In this document: positions 9,682 through 20,517 of the stretch, in pieces | Layout: each line of letters starts with the position of its first letter | How positions within the stretch are numbered: position 1 is the stretch's first letter | NCBI GenBank assembly: GCA_019415335.1 | Contig: DXKH01000135.1 | Span: forward strand, 209,164 to 273,163 | Length of the DNA: 64,000 nt | From: Citrobacter sp. | GTDB taxonomy: Bacteria > Pseudomonadota > Gammaproteobacteria > Enterobacterales > Enterobacteriaceae | Direction of reading: 5' to 3' | Made by a program: the position numbers and the translations under genes | The notes under the pieces: generated by a model | Told to the model about the DNA's origin: nothing | What the model saw: the letters and a program-made list of their open reading frames with translations, nothing else | The model's database searches: none

Positions 9682-9711
9682 CCTTCACGTTGCATCCGGG
9701 CAGCGTGAAGG
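9682..9711. promoter_or_regulatory. Inverted repeat upstream of fsr
   Basis: Arms CCTTCACG and CGTGAAGG are separated by 14 bp, with an inner TGC/GCA pair that could extend the stem past one mismatch. It lies in the ushA-fsr divergent region, about 40 bp upstream of the fsr start, so it could be an operator or a leader hairpin. The cognate regulator is not known. Confidence 0.4.
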
Positions 9712-9752
9712 ATAAAGCGCATACATCGCAAATCAGACAGAAGTGATTTTCT

Positions 9753-10973
9753 ATGGCAATGAGTGAACAAACCCAGCCAGCACCTGGTGCGTCCGCGCCA
9801 GTCGCTAAGGCACGTACGTCGTTCGGCATTTTAGGCGCGATCAGCCTTTCACACCTGCTTAACGATATGATTCAGTCGTTAATTCTGGCGATCTATCCGC
9901 TCTTACAGTCCGAATTCTCACTGACCTTTATGCAGATCGGGATGATCACCCTGACCTTCCAGTTGGCCTCTTCGCTACTACAACCGGTGGTCGGCTACTG
10001 GACCGATAAGTACCCGATGCCGTGGTCGCTGCCGATTGGCATGTGCTTTACGCTGAGCGGTCTGGTGCTGTTGGCGATGGCCGGCAGTTTCGGCACCGTG
10101 CTGCTGGCTGCCGCACTGGTCGGCACAGGCTCTTCAGTATTCCACCCGGAATCGTCCCGTGTGGCACGGATGGCCTCGGGCGGACGTCACGGCCTTGCCC
10201 AATCCATCTTCCAGGTGGGCGGTAACTTCGGTAGTTCGCTCGGCCCATTGTTGGCGGCGGTGATTATCGCCCCTTACGGCAAAGGTAATGTGGCCTGGTT
10301 TGTCCTCGCCGCCCTGCTGGCGATTGTCGTGCTGGCGCAAATCAGCCGCTGGTATGCCGCGCAGCATCGTATGAGCAAAGGGAAACCCAAAGCGACAGTT
10401 ATCAATCCGCTGCCGCGCAATAAGGTGGTGCTTGCGGTCAGCGTCTTGCTGATCCTGATTTTCTCGAAATACTTCTACATGGCGAGCATCAGCAGCTATT
10501 ACACCTTTTATCTGATGCAAAAATTCGGATTATCGGTACAAAACGCGCAATTTCACCTCTTTGCCTTCCTGTTTGCCGTCGCGGCAGGAACGGTAATCGG
10601 CGGGCCTTTAGGCGATAAGATTGGCAGAAAATATGTCATTTGGGGCTCTATCCTCGGCGTCGCGCCGTTTACGCTGATTTTACCTTATGCCACCCTGCAC
10701 TGGACGGGTATTTTAACGGTGATCATTGGTTTTATCCTTGCCTCCGCGTTTTCCGCCATTCTGGTGTATGCCCAGGAGCTACTGCCGGGACGTATCGGCA
10801 TGGTTTCTGGTCTGTTTTTTGGTTTTGCCTTTGGGATGGGTGGCCTGGGAGCCGCCGTGTTAGGTCTGCTCGCCGACCACACCAGCATCGAGTTAGTCTA
10901 TAAAATCTGTGCTTTCCTACCACTTCTGGGGATACTGACCATATTCTTACCTGATAACCGGCATAAAGCCTGA
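9753..10973 (+). CDS. fsr: Fosmidomycin resistance MFS exporter Fsr
   Basis: 406 residues, same length as and very close to E. coli Fsr. A 12-helix major facilitator; segments FGILGAISLSHLLNDMIQ, VGTGSSVFHPESSRVARMASGGRHG and GDKIGRKYVIWG are landmarks. Overproduction in E. coli gives resistance to fosmidomycin; the natural substrate is not clear. The start MAMSEQ matches the known protein. A strong inverted repeat lies just upstream and a 10-bp hairpin follows the stop. Confidence 0.95.
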   Translation: MAMSEQTQPAPGASAPVAKARTSFGILGAISLSHLLNDMIQSLILAIYPLLQSEFSLTFMQIGMITLTFQLASSLLQPVVGYWTDKYPMPWSLPIGMCFTLSGLVLLAMAGSFGTVLLAAALVGTGSSVFHPESSRVARMASGGRHGLAQSIFQVGGNFGSSLGPLLAAVIIAPYGKGNVAWFVLAALLAIVVLAQISRWYAAQHRMSKGKPKATVINPLPRNKVVLAVSVLLILIFSKYFYMASISSYYTFYLMQKFGLSVQNAQFHLFAFLFAVAAGTVIGGPLGDKIGRKYVIWGSILGVAPFTLILPYATLHWTGILTVIIGFILASAFSAILVYAQELLPGRIGMVSGLFFGFAFGMGGLGAAVLGLLADHTSIELVYKICAFLPLLGILTIFLPDNRHKA

Positions 10974-10980
10974 GTTTCTT

Positions 10981-11005
10981 GCGGCTAAAGCTAAACTTTA
11001 GCCGC
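10981..11005 (+). terminator. Hairpin after fsr
   Basis: Perfect 10-bp stem GCGGCTAAAG/CTTTAGCCGC with loop CTAAA, eight bases past the fsr stop. No long T-run follows, so termination would be weak or Rho-assisted; it may mainly stabilise the mRNA end. Confidence 0.5.
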
Positions 11006-11187
11006 TCGCTACACCTGTTGTCATAAGCCTTTGCTCTGTATCCAGTCCGCTCGTTTTCCGATCCGTGCCTTTTTCGCCTCAAATTGCAGTTTTCTTCAAA
11101 ATTCAATAATTATTCACAAACATAATAGTCAAAATTGTCATAAACTATTACCTGGAATTTTGGAAATCAGCTACCAAAGGAGACGGA

Positions 11188-12864
11188 ATGCATCACGCCA
11201 CCCCGCTTATCACCACCATTGTTGGCGGCCTTGTGCTCGCTTTTATACTCGGCATGCTTGCCAATAAACTGCGTATTTCTCCTCTGGTGGGATATCTGTT
11301 AGCGGGCGTTCTGGCTGGACCTTTTACCCCTGGTTTTGTCGCTGATACCAAACTTGCGCCAGAGCTCGCTGAGCTTGGCGTTATTCTGCTGATGTTCGGC
11401 GTCGGTTTGCACTTTTCGCTGAAGGATTTGATGGCGGTAAAGTCGATAGCCATTCCCGGCGCGATCGCCCAGATAGCCGTGGCGACGCTGCTGGGTATGG
11501 CTCTTTCTGCCATGCTGGGCTGGTCGCTGATGACCGGCATCGTCTTTGGTTTATGTCTTTCAACCGCCAGTACTGTGGTGCTGCTGCGCGCGCTTGAAGA
11601 ACGACAACTGGTCGACAGTCAACGAGGGCAGATTGCCATCGGCTGGCTGATTGTTGAAGATCTGGTGATGGTGCTGACGCTGGTCCTGCTGCCCGCCGTA
11701 GCCGGGATGATGGAAAAAGGCAACGTCGGGTTCGCCTCGCTGGCGGTCGACATGGGCATGACCATCGGTAAAGTCATCGCCTTTATCGCCATTATGATGC
11801 TGGTTGGTCGCCGTCTGGTACCGTGGATTATGGCGCGCAGTGCGGCAACCGGCTCCCGTGAACTGTTTACCCTTTCCGTGCTGGCACTGGCATTAGGTAT
11901 CGCTTTCGGCGCAGTGGAACTGTTTGATGTCTCCTTCGCGCTGGGCGCGTTCTTTGCCGGGATGGTACTGAATGAATCGGAACTGAGTCATCGTGCGGCC
12001 CACGATACCCTGCCGCTGCGCGACGCATTTGCCGTCCTGTTCTTTGTCTCCGTCGGCATGCTGTTTGATCCGCTGATTCTCATCCAACAGCCGCTGGCCG
12101 TGGTGGCAACGCTTGCCATCATTATCTTTGGTAAGTCGGTCGCCGCCTTCTTCCTGGTACGTCTGTTTGGCCACTCGCCGCGTACCGCGTTGACTATCGC
12201 CGCCAGCCTGGCGCAGATTGGTGAGTTCGCCTTTATTCTCGCCGGTCTGGGAATGGCGCTGAACCTGCTGCCACAGGAAGGGCAAAATCTGGTACTGGCG
12301 GGAGCAATTCTGTCGATTATGCTCAACCCGGTACTGTTTGCCCTGCTGGAAAAATATCTGGCAAAAACCGAGACGCTGGAAGAACAGACGCTGGAAGAGG
12401 CCATCGAGGAAGAGAAACAAATTCCGGTGGATATCTGCAACCACGCGCTGCTGGTCGGCTTTGGCCGCGTCGGCAGTCTGCTCGGTGAAAAACTGATGGC
12501 GGCCGGGATGCCGTTAGTGGTTATCGAAACGTCACGGACACGGGTGGATGAGCTACGCGAGCGCGGGATCCGCGCGGTGCTGGGGAACGCCGCCAATGAA
12601 GAGATTATGAATCTGGCGCATCTGGATTGCGCCCGCTGGCTGATCCTCACCATCCCGAACGGCTATGAGGCCGGCGAAATTGTCGCCTCTGCCCGCGAGA
12701 AGTGCCCGAATATTGAGATTATCGCTCGTGCGCATTATGACGATGAGGTGGAGTACATTACCGAACGTGGCGCCAACCAGGTCGTGATGGGCGAGCGTGA
12801 AATCGCCCGTACCATGCTGGAACTGCTGGAAACACCACCAGCAGGTGAAGTTGTAACGGGGTGA
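11188..12864 (+). CDS. ybaL: CPA2 cation:proton antiporter with RCK domain, YbaL
   Basis: 558 residues, equal to E. coli YbaL. The first 390 residues form a KefB/KefC-like sodium/hydrogen exchanger domain with many helices (motifs LLMFGVGLHFSLKDL and LCLSTASTVVLLRAL). A linker with acidic coiled-coil character (LEEQTLEEAIEEEK) leads to a Rossmann RCK-N domain beginning near residue 417 with HALLVGFGRVGS. It probably exports potassium or sodium in exchange for protons under nucleotide control; the exact ion is not established. A REP tandem follows the stop. Confidence 0.94.
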   Translation: MHHATPLITTIVGGLVLAFILGMLANKLRISPLVGYLLAGVLAGPFTPGFVADTKLAPELAELGVILLMFGVGLHFSLKDLMAVKSIAIPGAIAQIAVATLLGMALSAMLGWSLMTGIVFGLCLSTASTVVLLRALEERQLVDSQRGQIAIGWLIVEDLVMVLTLVLLPAVAGMMEKGNVGFASLAVDMGMTIGKVIAFIAIMMLVGRRLVPWIMARSAATGSRELFTLSVLALALGIAFGAVELFDVSFALGAFFAGMVLNESELSHRAAHDTLPLRDAFAVLFFVSVGMLFDPLILIQQPLAVVATLAIIIFGKSVAAFFLVRLFGHSPRTALTIAASLAQIGEFAFILAGLGMALNLLPQEGQNLVLAGAILSIMLNPVLFALLEKYLAKTETLEEQTLEEAIEEEKQIPVDICNHALLVGFGRVGSLLGEKLMAAGMPLVVIETSRTRVDELRERGIRAVLGNAANEEIMNLAHLDCARWLILTIPNGYEAGEIVASAREKCPNIEIIARAHYDDEVEYITERGANQVVMGEREIARTMLELLETPPAGEVVTG

Positions 12865-12886
12865 CCGTCGTTGCATCGGCTCGTTT

Positions 12887-13082
12887 GCCTGATGGCGCTT
12901 CGCTTATCAGGCCTACGTGATGACACAGATAACGGCAACCGTAGGCCGGATAAAGCGTTTACGCCGCCATCCGGCATGATGACTTTTGCCTGATGGCGCT
13001 TCGCTTATCAGGCCTATGTGATGACTCAGATAACTGCAGCTGTAGGCCGGATAAGGCGTTTACGCCGCCATCCGGCACGATG
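12887..13082. repeat. Tandem duplicated BIME (two copies, 101-bp period)
   Basis: Each copy begins GCCTGATGGCGCTTCGCT and ends near CCGCCATCCGGCA, holding a pair of inverted REP units. The second copy starts at 12988, exactly 101 bp after the first at 12887, and differs from it at only a handful of positions, which suggests a recent duplication. It sits between convergent ybaL and gsk. Confidence 0.9.
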
Positions 13083-13084
13083 AC

Positions 13085-14389
13085 TTAACGATCCCAGTAT
13101 GACTCTTCGAGGCTATCCTCACGCTCCGGCAGTCCACGCGTCAGGCGCGGGGAGTGCTGGTTCAGTACCTGATAACTCACGCGATTGGCATATTTACACA
13201 CCTGAGCTAATGACGAATAGGTCAGCCAGGTGAACTTATGCTTGCTGGAATTTGGCACATTCGAACGGTGATAGCTGTTAGCGGTAATATCGTGCAGCAG
13301 CGCCGCCAGCGCGCCGTCACCTGCACCGTTGGTGTTCATGATCTTCTCCGGGCCGCCCATATACGGGGCGATATGCGAATAGACGCGCAGCGGATTGCGA
13401 CAGTCTTTATGGCGCATCGCGCGGCTGAATTCATACTGGTTAAATTCGGCAATCGCCCCCGGCAGCAGAGGATGCTGGGTTTTGCGTTTGGCTTCCTCTT
13501 CAGTAAAGCCCGCCATGTACAGCCCCACCGGTCCGGCGGTACACAACACCAAATCGACCCAGTCCAGCGCTTTGTCTGACGCCAGCAGCGGATCGTTTTC
13601 ACCGGTCAGCGCTTCGGCCTCTTCTTCATTCATCGCCAGAATAGAGACGTTCTCTTTCAGGAAATTCTGCCACCACTGCGGGTTATCGGCGATGACAAAT
13701 TTAGTCCCGAGCGTCAGTACCACCGGCACATTGTGTTTTTTGGCATACTCAATGGCCTTCATGGTGGCTTCCGGCATCGGCTCGCCCGGCTTGCAGCGTA
13801 CCAGATAGGAGGTCAGCACCAGCGCCGATGCCCCGGCAATTACCGATTCCGGAATGCTTTCCGCACGCAACTGGTTCATGTGCCCAGGACTGATGGCGAA
13901 GGTACGCTCACCGGATTCGCCTATCAGGGTAAAGCAGCGGCCAATCGGACCGTCTACCCCCTGCAGATAGTTGAGGTCAGTCCGGCTGGAGGTGTTGCAC
14001 AAATAGCGGTAGGCGTAACTGCCAATCTCAATGTTGCTACACATCACGCCCAGCAAAACCGAACGGTCATCGGCCAGCACCGAGTAGTTGTGCATGGTGT
14101 TGCCAATGGTTCCGCCAGCAAACTGATGGGTGATCAAATTGTCACGCACCAGTTCCTGATACAGCGCCTCGGCCACGTCGTCCTCAATCACCAGCGAATG
14201 CCCGGCGCTCAGCCCATAACGTTGCACAAACGCGTCATCCACTTTCGCTTCAATATCCACCAGCGTCTGATCGATTCCCACCACCCACGCGGCGCTGGTT
14301 TCATTTTCAGGCTGGATTTGTTGCAGCAGCGGATCACGTGCATTGACAGGGAAATAGTGTTTGGATTTGCGTTTACCGGGAAATTTCAT
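13085..14389 (-). CDS. gsk: Inosine-guanosine kinase Gsk
   Basis: 434 residues, full length, nearly identical to E. coli Gsk. It phosphorylates guanosine and inosine to GMP and IMP in purine salvage. It belongs to the PfkB/ribokinase family: [12 protein letters not shown] near residue 90 is the substrate-side glycine motif and [16 protein letters not shown] near residue 350 holds the catalytic aspartate of the GAGD motif. The stop codon lies inside the edge of the BIME tandem. The gene is divergent from aes. A long open frame antisense to its 5' half is a shadow. Confidence 0.96.
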   Translation of the reverse strand: MKFPGKRKSKHYFPVNARDPLLQQIQPENETSAAWVVGIDQTLVDIEAKVDDAFVQRYGLSAGHSLVIEDDVAEALYQELVRDNLITHQFAGGTIGNTMHNYSVLADDRSVLLGVMCSNIEIGSYAYRYLCNTSSRTDLNYLQGVDGPIGRCFTLIGESGERTFAISPGHMNQLRAESIPESVIAGASALVLTSYLVRCKPGEPMPEATMKAIEYAKKHNVPVVLTLGTKFVIADNPQWWQNFLKENVSILAMNEEEAEALTGENDPLLASDKALDWVDLVLCTAGPVGLYMAGFTEEEAKRKTQHPLLPGAIAEFNQYEFSRAMRHKDCRNPLRVYSHIAPYMGGPEKIMNTNGAGDGALAALLHDITANSYHRSNVPNSSKHKFTWLTYSSLAQVCKYANRVSYQVLNQHSPRLTRGLPEREDSLEESYWDR

Positions 14390-14530
14390 GGCTGTTTTTA
14401 CGAGTGGCTAACTGAGCGGTGCATGGTAGCACATTCCCCTCAGGACGACAGAGCTTCAATAACGGACGAACAGATCGCAGTTTCCACGGCAGAAGCTTTT
14501 ACAATGAGTCGATTTCACAAGGAGCGTTAT

Positions 14531-15502
14531 ATGAAACCAGAGAATAAACTTCCCGTACTGGCATGCATTTCAGACGAGATGCGCGCGGTGCTGAATGTCC
14601 GGCAGGACGATTTGCCTCCCTGGCCTGCCGCCGATGACGTGGCAGCGATGCGCCAACACTACATTCTTGAGCGCCGCTTCTGGAACGCGGACGCGCCGCA
14701 GATGCCAACGCGGGAATATACCATCCCTACGCGCTGGGGAGAGGTGACAACGCGCCTGTACAGCCCAACGCCAGACAGTCAGGCCACACTGTTTTACCTG
14801 CACGGTGGCGGTTGTATTCTCGGTAATCTGGATACCCATGACCGTATCATGCGCCTGCTGGCAAGCTATACCCAGTGCACAGTAATTGGCGTCGACTATT
14901 CGCTCTCGCCTGAGGCGCGCTTTCCACAAGCCCTTGAAGAAACCGTTGACGCCTGTCAGTTCTTTCATCGGCAGGCGGACGACTATCAGGTAAATATGAC
15001 ACGCATTGGCTTTGCTGGTGATTCCGCTGGCGCGATGCTGGCGCTCAGCAGCGCGCTGTGGCTGCGCGATAAGCACATCTCCTGTGGAACGGTGGCGGGC
15101 GTGCTGTTGTGGTACGGCCTGTACGGTTTACAGGATTCAGTGAGTCGTCGACTGATGGGCGGCGACTGGGATGGCCTCAGCCGCCAGGATTTAGCGATGT
15201 ACGAAAAAATGTATCTGCGTGATGCCGACGATCGCGAGTCGCCGTACTACTGCCTGTTCAACAACGACCTGACGCACGAGGTGCCGCCCTGCTTTATCGC
15301 CGGTGCGGAGTTTGACCCGCTGATCGACGACAGTCGTCTGCTCTTTCAGACGCTGGCGGCGCACCAGCAGCCCTGCGAATACAAAATGTATCCCGGCACG
15401 CTGCACGCCTTTCTGCACTACTCACGCATGATGAAATCTGCCGATGACGCATTACGCGATGGTGCGCGTTTCTTTACCCAACAGATAAACGCGCTGCGTT
15501 AG
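14531..15502 (+). CDS. aes: Acetyl esterase Aes
   Basis: 323 residues (E. coli Aes has 319). A hormone-sensitive-lipase-type alpha/beta hydrolase: oxyanion motif HGGG at 91-94, nucleophile Ser165 in GDSAG, Asp262 and His292, all at the same positions as in the E. coli enzyme. Aes hydrolyses short-chain acyl esters and in E. coli also binds and inhibits MalT. The ATG has AAGGAG six bases upstream; the open frame reaches far upstream antisense to gsk, but that extension is not coding. The stop codon touches the end of convergent hemH with no gap. Confidence 0.95.
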   Translation: MKPENKLPVLACISDEMRAVLNVRQDDLPPWPAADDVAAMRQHYILERRFWNADAPQMPTREYTIPTRWGEVTTRLYSPTPDSQATLFYLHGGGCILGNLDTHDRIMRLLASYTQCTVIGVDYSLSPEARFPQALEETVDACQFFHRQADDYQVNMTRIGFAGDSAGAMLALSSALWLRDKHISCGTVAGVLLWYGLYGLQDSVSRRLMGGDWDGLSRQDLAMYEKMYLRDADDRESPYYCLFNNDLTHEVPPCFIAGAEFDPLIDDSRLLFQTLAAHQQPCEYKMYPGTLHAFLHYSRMMKSADDALRDGARFFTQQINALR

Positions 15503-16474
<972 letters not shown>

Positions 16475-16555
16475 TTATCGATTCAAATTGTTGATAATTG
16501 TAGCGGAAAAGCGAATAAGAAGAACTAATTGCTGTGAGAGGTAAGACGAGAATTT

Positions 16556-16650
16556 GCCTGATGGCACTAACGATGCCGCCATCCGGCACCGATTGCCTGA
16601 TGGCGCTGCGCTTATCAGGCCTACACGATAATGACTGGCCTGATAAGCGG
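16556..16650. repeat. REP units between hemH and adk
   Basis: Shows GCCTGATGGCAC, GCCGCCATCCGGCACC, GCCTGATGGCGCTGCGC, TTATCAGGCCTAC and GGCCTGATAAGCG: partial and complete REP units in both orientations. Confidence 0.8.
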
Positions 16651-16667
16651 TTCACTACGCGAAAAAC

Positions 16668-17345
<678 letters not shown>

Positions 17346-17448
17346 TTAAAAAGCGCTAAACGATACCACCATCACGCATTTGTCTCAAGGAAGGTGCCCT
17401 GCGCTGAAACGGTTAATGACGGGAAAATTAAAAATAAGGAGAGAAATT

Positions 17449-17530
17449 GCCGGATGGCGGTGTAAACACCTTATCCGGCCTACGATCGACGAGAGGTTGT
17501 AGGCCGGATAAGCGTTAGCGCCATCCGGCA
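17449..17530. repeat. BIME between adk and htpG
   Basis: Inverted REP units GCCGGATGGCGGTGTAAAC and GCGTTAGCGCCATCCGGC flank CTTATCCGGCCTAC and GTAGGCCGGATAAG. It lies between the end of htpG and the adk promoter region. Confidence 0.85.
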
Positions 17531-17544
17531 TTACATTGTGACTA

Positions 17545-19419
17545 TCAGGAAACCAACAACTGGTTCATACGGCGGATAAACTGGTTCGGATCTTCCAGCG
17601 TACCGCGCTCGGCAAACAACGCCTGATCCAGCAGCAGTTCAACCCACTCGTTGAATTGCGCTTCATCCTGGGTATCCGCCGTGCGTTTCACCAGCACGTG
17701 ATCCGGGTTGAGTTCAAAGATGTATTTCACTTCCGGCACGTTCTGACCCGCTGCGGCAAACAGTTTCGCCATCTGGGTGCTCATTTCGTCCGCGTCGGTG
17801 GTGACAATCGCCGGCGTATCGGTCAGACGGTGCGTCAGACGTACATCTTTGACCCTGTCGCCCAACAGGTTTTTCACTCGCTCAACGAACGGCGTCAGCG
17901 CTTTTTCCGCTTCTTTCGCGCTTTCATCAACTTCATCGGCCAGCTTGTCGATAGATTCGTCCGCTTTGGCAACAGACTGGAACGCCTTACCGTCGAACTC
18001 GGTCAGGTAGTTCATCATCCACTCGTCAATGCGATCGGAGAGCAGCAGCACTTCAATGCCTTTCTTACGCAGCAGCTCCAGATGCGGGCTGCTCTTCGCC
18101 GCCGCGTAGCTGTCTGCGGTGATGTAGTAAATCTTCTCCTGCCCCTCTTTCATGCGGGAGACGTAGTCTTCCAGAGAGACAGTCTGCGCAGAAGAGTCGG
18201 TATGCGTCGACGCGAAACGCATCAGTTTGGCGATGGTTTCCTGGTTAGCGTGATCTTCCGCTGGCCCTTCTTTCATCACCAGACCAAACTGCTGCCAGAA
18301 CGTCTGGTATTTTTCCGCGTCGTCTTTCGCCAGTTTTTCCAGCATCTGCAATACACGCTTGGTCAGTGCGCTACGCAGGTTGCGGGTAACGCTGCTGTCC
18401 TGCAGGATCTCACGCGAGACGTTCAGCGGCAGATCGTTAGAGTCGATAAGCCCTCGCACGAAGCGCAGATAGTTCGGCATGAACTGCTCGGCGTCGTCCA
18501 TGATAAATACGCGCTGGACGTACAGCTTCAGACCATGTTTGTGATCGCGATTCCACATGTCCCACGGTGCCTGAGACGGGATATACAGCAGGCTGGTGTA
18601 CTCCTGCTTCCCTTCCACACGGTTGTGGCTCCAGGTCAGCGGATCGGTAAAATCGTGCGCGATATGCTTGTAAAACTCGTTGTACTCGTCGCCTTTGATT
18701 TCCGACTTGTTACGGGTCCACAGCGCCTGCGCTTTGTTGATTTTTTCCCAGGAAACAACGGTTTCGCCGTCTTTTTCTTCCTGTTTTTCAATCTCAACCG
18801 GCAGCGCGATATGGTCGGAGTATTTGCTGATGATAGAACGTACGCGCCAGTCATCGAGGAACTCGTCTTCGCCTTCACGCAGATGCAGGGTGATCTCCGT
18901 TCCGCGATCGTCTTTGGTGATATCGGCAACGGTGTATTCACCTTCGCCCGCCGACTCCCAGAACACGCCGTTCTCCGGCTTGTCACCTGCGGCACGAGTG
19001 CGCACCGTCACTTTATCCGCGACGATAAACGCCGAATAGAAGCCAACCCCAAACTGACCAATCAGTTGGCTGTCTTTCGCCTGATCGGAGCCCATAGATT
19101 CAAGGAAGGATTTGGTCCCGGACTTCGCGATGGTCCCCAGATGATCGATTACATCATCACGGTTCATCCCCACGCCGTTGTCGGCGATGGTCAACGTACG
19201 CTTATCTTTATCGAAGGAGACGCGTACGCGCAGTTCACCGTCGCCTTCATAGAGGTCCGGGTTCGACAGCGCGCGAAAACGCAGCTTGTCTGCCGCATCG
19301 GAGGCGTTAGAGATAAGCTCACGCAGGAAGATTTCTTTATTGGAATACAGAGAATGGATCATCAGATGCAGAAGCTGTTTTACTTCTGACTGAAAACCAC
19401 GAGTTTCTTGTCCTTTCAT
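17545..19419 (-). CDS. htpG: Molecular chaperone HtpG (Hsp90)
   Basis: 624 residues, full length. The N-terminal ATPase domain of the GHKL type shows [20 protein letters not shown] and [11 protein letters not shown]; a middle domain and a C-terminal dimerisation domain follow. HtpG remodels client proteins together with DnaK. A heat-shock promoter of the sigma-32 type lies upstream. The opposite strand carries a 577-codon open frame, a by-product of codon usage rather than a gene. Confidence 0.97.
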   Translation of the reverse strand: MKGQETRGFQSEVKQLLHLMIHSLYSNKEIFLRELISNASDAADKLRFRALSNPDLYEGDGELRVRVSFDKDKRTLTIADNGVGMNRDDVIDHLGTIAKSGTKSFLESMGSDQAKDSQLIGQFGVGFYSAFIVADKVTVRTRAAGDKPENGVFWESAGEGEYTVADITKDDRGTEITLHLREGEDEFLDDWRVRSIISKYSDHIALPVEIEKQEEKDGETVVSWEKINKAQALWTRNKSEIKGDEYNEFYKHIAHDFTDPLTWSHNRVEGKQEYTSLLYIPSQAPWDMWNRDHKHGLKLYVQRVFIMDDAEQFMPNYLRFVRGLIDSNDLPLNVSREILQDSSVTRNLRSALTKRVLQMLEKLAKDDAEKYQTFWQQFGLVMKEGPAEDHANQETIAKLMRFASTHTDSSAQTVSLEDYVSRMKEGQEKIYYITADSYAAAKSSPHLELLRKKGIEVLLLSDRIDEWMMNYLTEFDGKAFQSVAKADESIDKLADEVDESAKEAEKALTPFVERVKNLLGDRVKDVRLTHRLTDTPAIVTTDADEMSTQMAKLFAAAGQNVPEVKYIFELNPDHVLVKRTADTQDEAQFNEWVELLLDQALFAERGTLEDPNQFIRRMNQLLVS

Positions 19420-19471
19420 GTAGATCTACCTCAACAATGCCATTTTCAATGGTAAAAACACGTTGAGGGTG

Positions 19472-19500
19472 AAATGGGGACAAGCGGGAGGAATTTCAAG
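19472..19500 (-). promoter_or_regulatory. Sigma-32 promoter of htpG
   Basis: Read on the minus strand, CTTGAAA (19494-19500) is followed after 14 bp by CCCCATTT (19472-19479). This is an essentially perfect match to the heat-shock consensus CTTGAAA-N11-16-CCCCATNT, about 50 bp upstream of the htpG start. Confidence 0.9.
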
Positions 19501-19529
19501 CGAAGGCCGCGAGCGCAGCCTCCGTTTGG

Positions 19530-20134
19530 TCAGAATTTAATCTTGTGGCGTCCTGCCAGAGAATGCGACAGCGTGGTGCCGTCCACCATCTCCAGTTCGC
19601 CACCGACCGGCACGCCGTGGGCGATACGGCTGGCGTCAACGCCATATTGCGCGCAGAGTTCAGCAATGTAATTCGCCGTGGCTTCCCCTTCAACCGTCGG
19701 GTTGGTCGCGAGGATCACTTCACTGAGTTGCTCGGAGGACAGGCGCTGCTCAAGTCTGTCGAGACCGATATCATCCGGCCCGATGCCGTCGAGCGGCGAC
19801 AAATGCCCCATCAGCACGAAGTAGCGCCCGGAAAACTGCCCGGTCTGCTCAATCGCGTAAATATCCGCCGGACTTTCGACCACACAAATCTGGCCGTTTT
19901 CCTGGCGACGCGGATTCGAACAGATATTGCAGACATCCTGCTCGGTGAAGGTGCGGCAATCGGCGCAGTGACCGATTTCCGACATCGCCCGGGTGAGCGC
20001 TTGCGCCAGACGCATCCCGCCGCTGCGGTCACGCTGAAGCAGCGTAAACGCCATGCGCTGCGCCGACTTCGGGCCAACACCCGGCAGGCAGCGCAGTGCT
20101 TCCATAAGCTGAGTTAACAGCGGGCTGGTTTGCA

Positions 20135-20135
<1 letters not shown>
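19530..20135 (-). CDS. recR: Recombination mediator RecR
   Basis: 201 residues, full length. RecR works with RecF and RecO to load RecA on gapped DNA. An N-terminal helix-hairpin-helix ([18 protein letters not shown]), a four-cysteine zinc finger (CADC...CNIC, near residues 57-72) and a Toprim domain ([13 protein letters not shown]) are seen. Its ATG overlaps the ybaB stop by one base (TGATG), so translation is coupled; dnaX-ybaB-recR is one transcription unit in E. coli. Confidence 0.96.
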
Positions 20136-20479
<344 letters not shown>

Positions 20480-20517
20480 TCACGTTAAGGGATGACAATC
20501 ATAAGCGTCGCTTACGA

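Noticed and set aside
13733..14530. Long 5' extension of the aes frame, antisense to gsk
   Set aside because: Aes family proteins begin at the ATG at 14531 with a good Shine-Dalgarno; the extension is a shadow of gsk.
17656..19389. 577-codon open frame on the plus strand, antisense to htpG
   Set aside because: It mirrors htpG codon by codon, has no ribosome site or family match, and its composition (many Arg, His, Phe) is that of a reverse-complement shadow.
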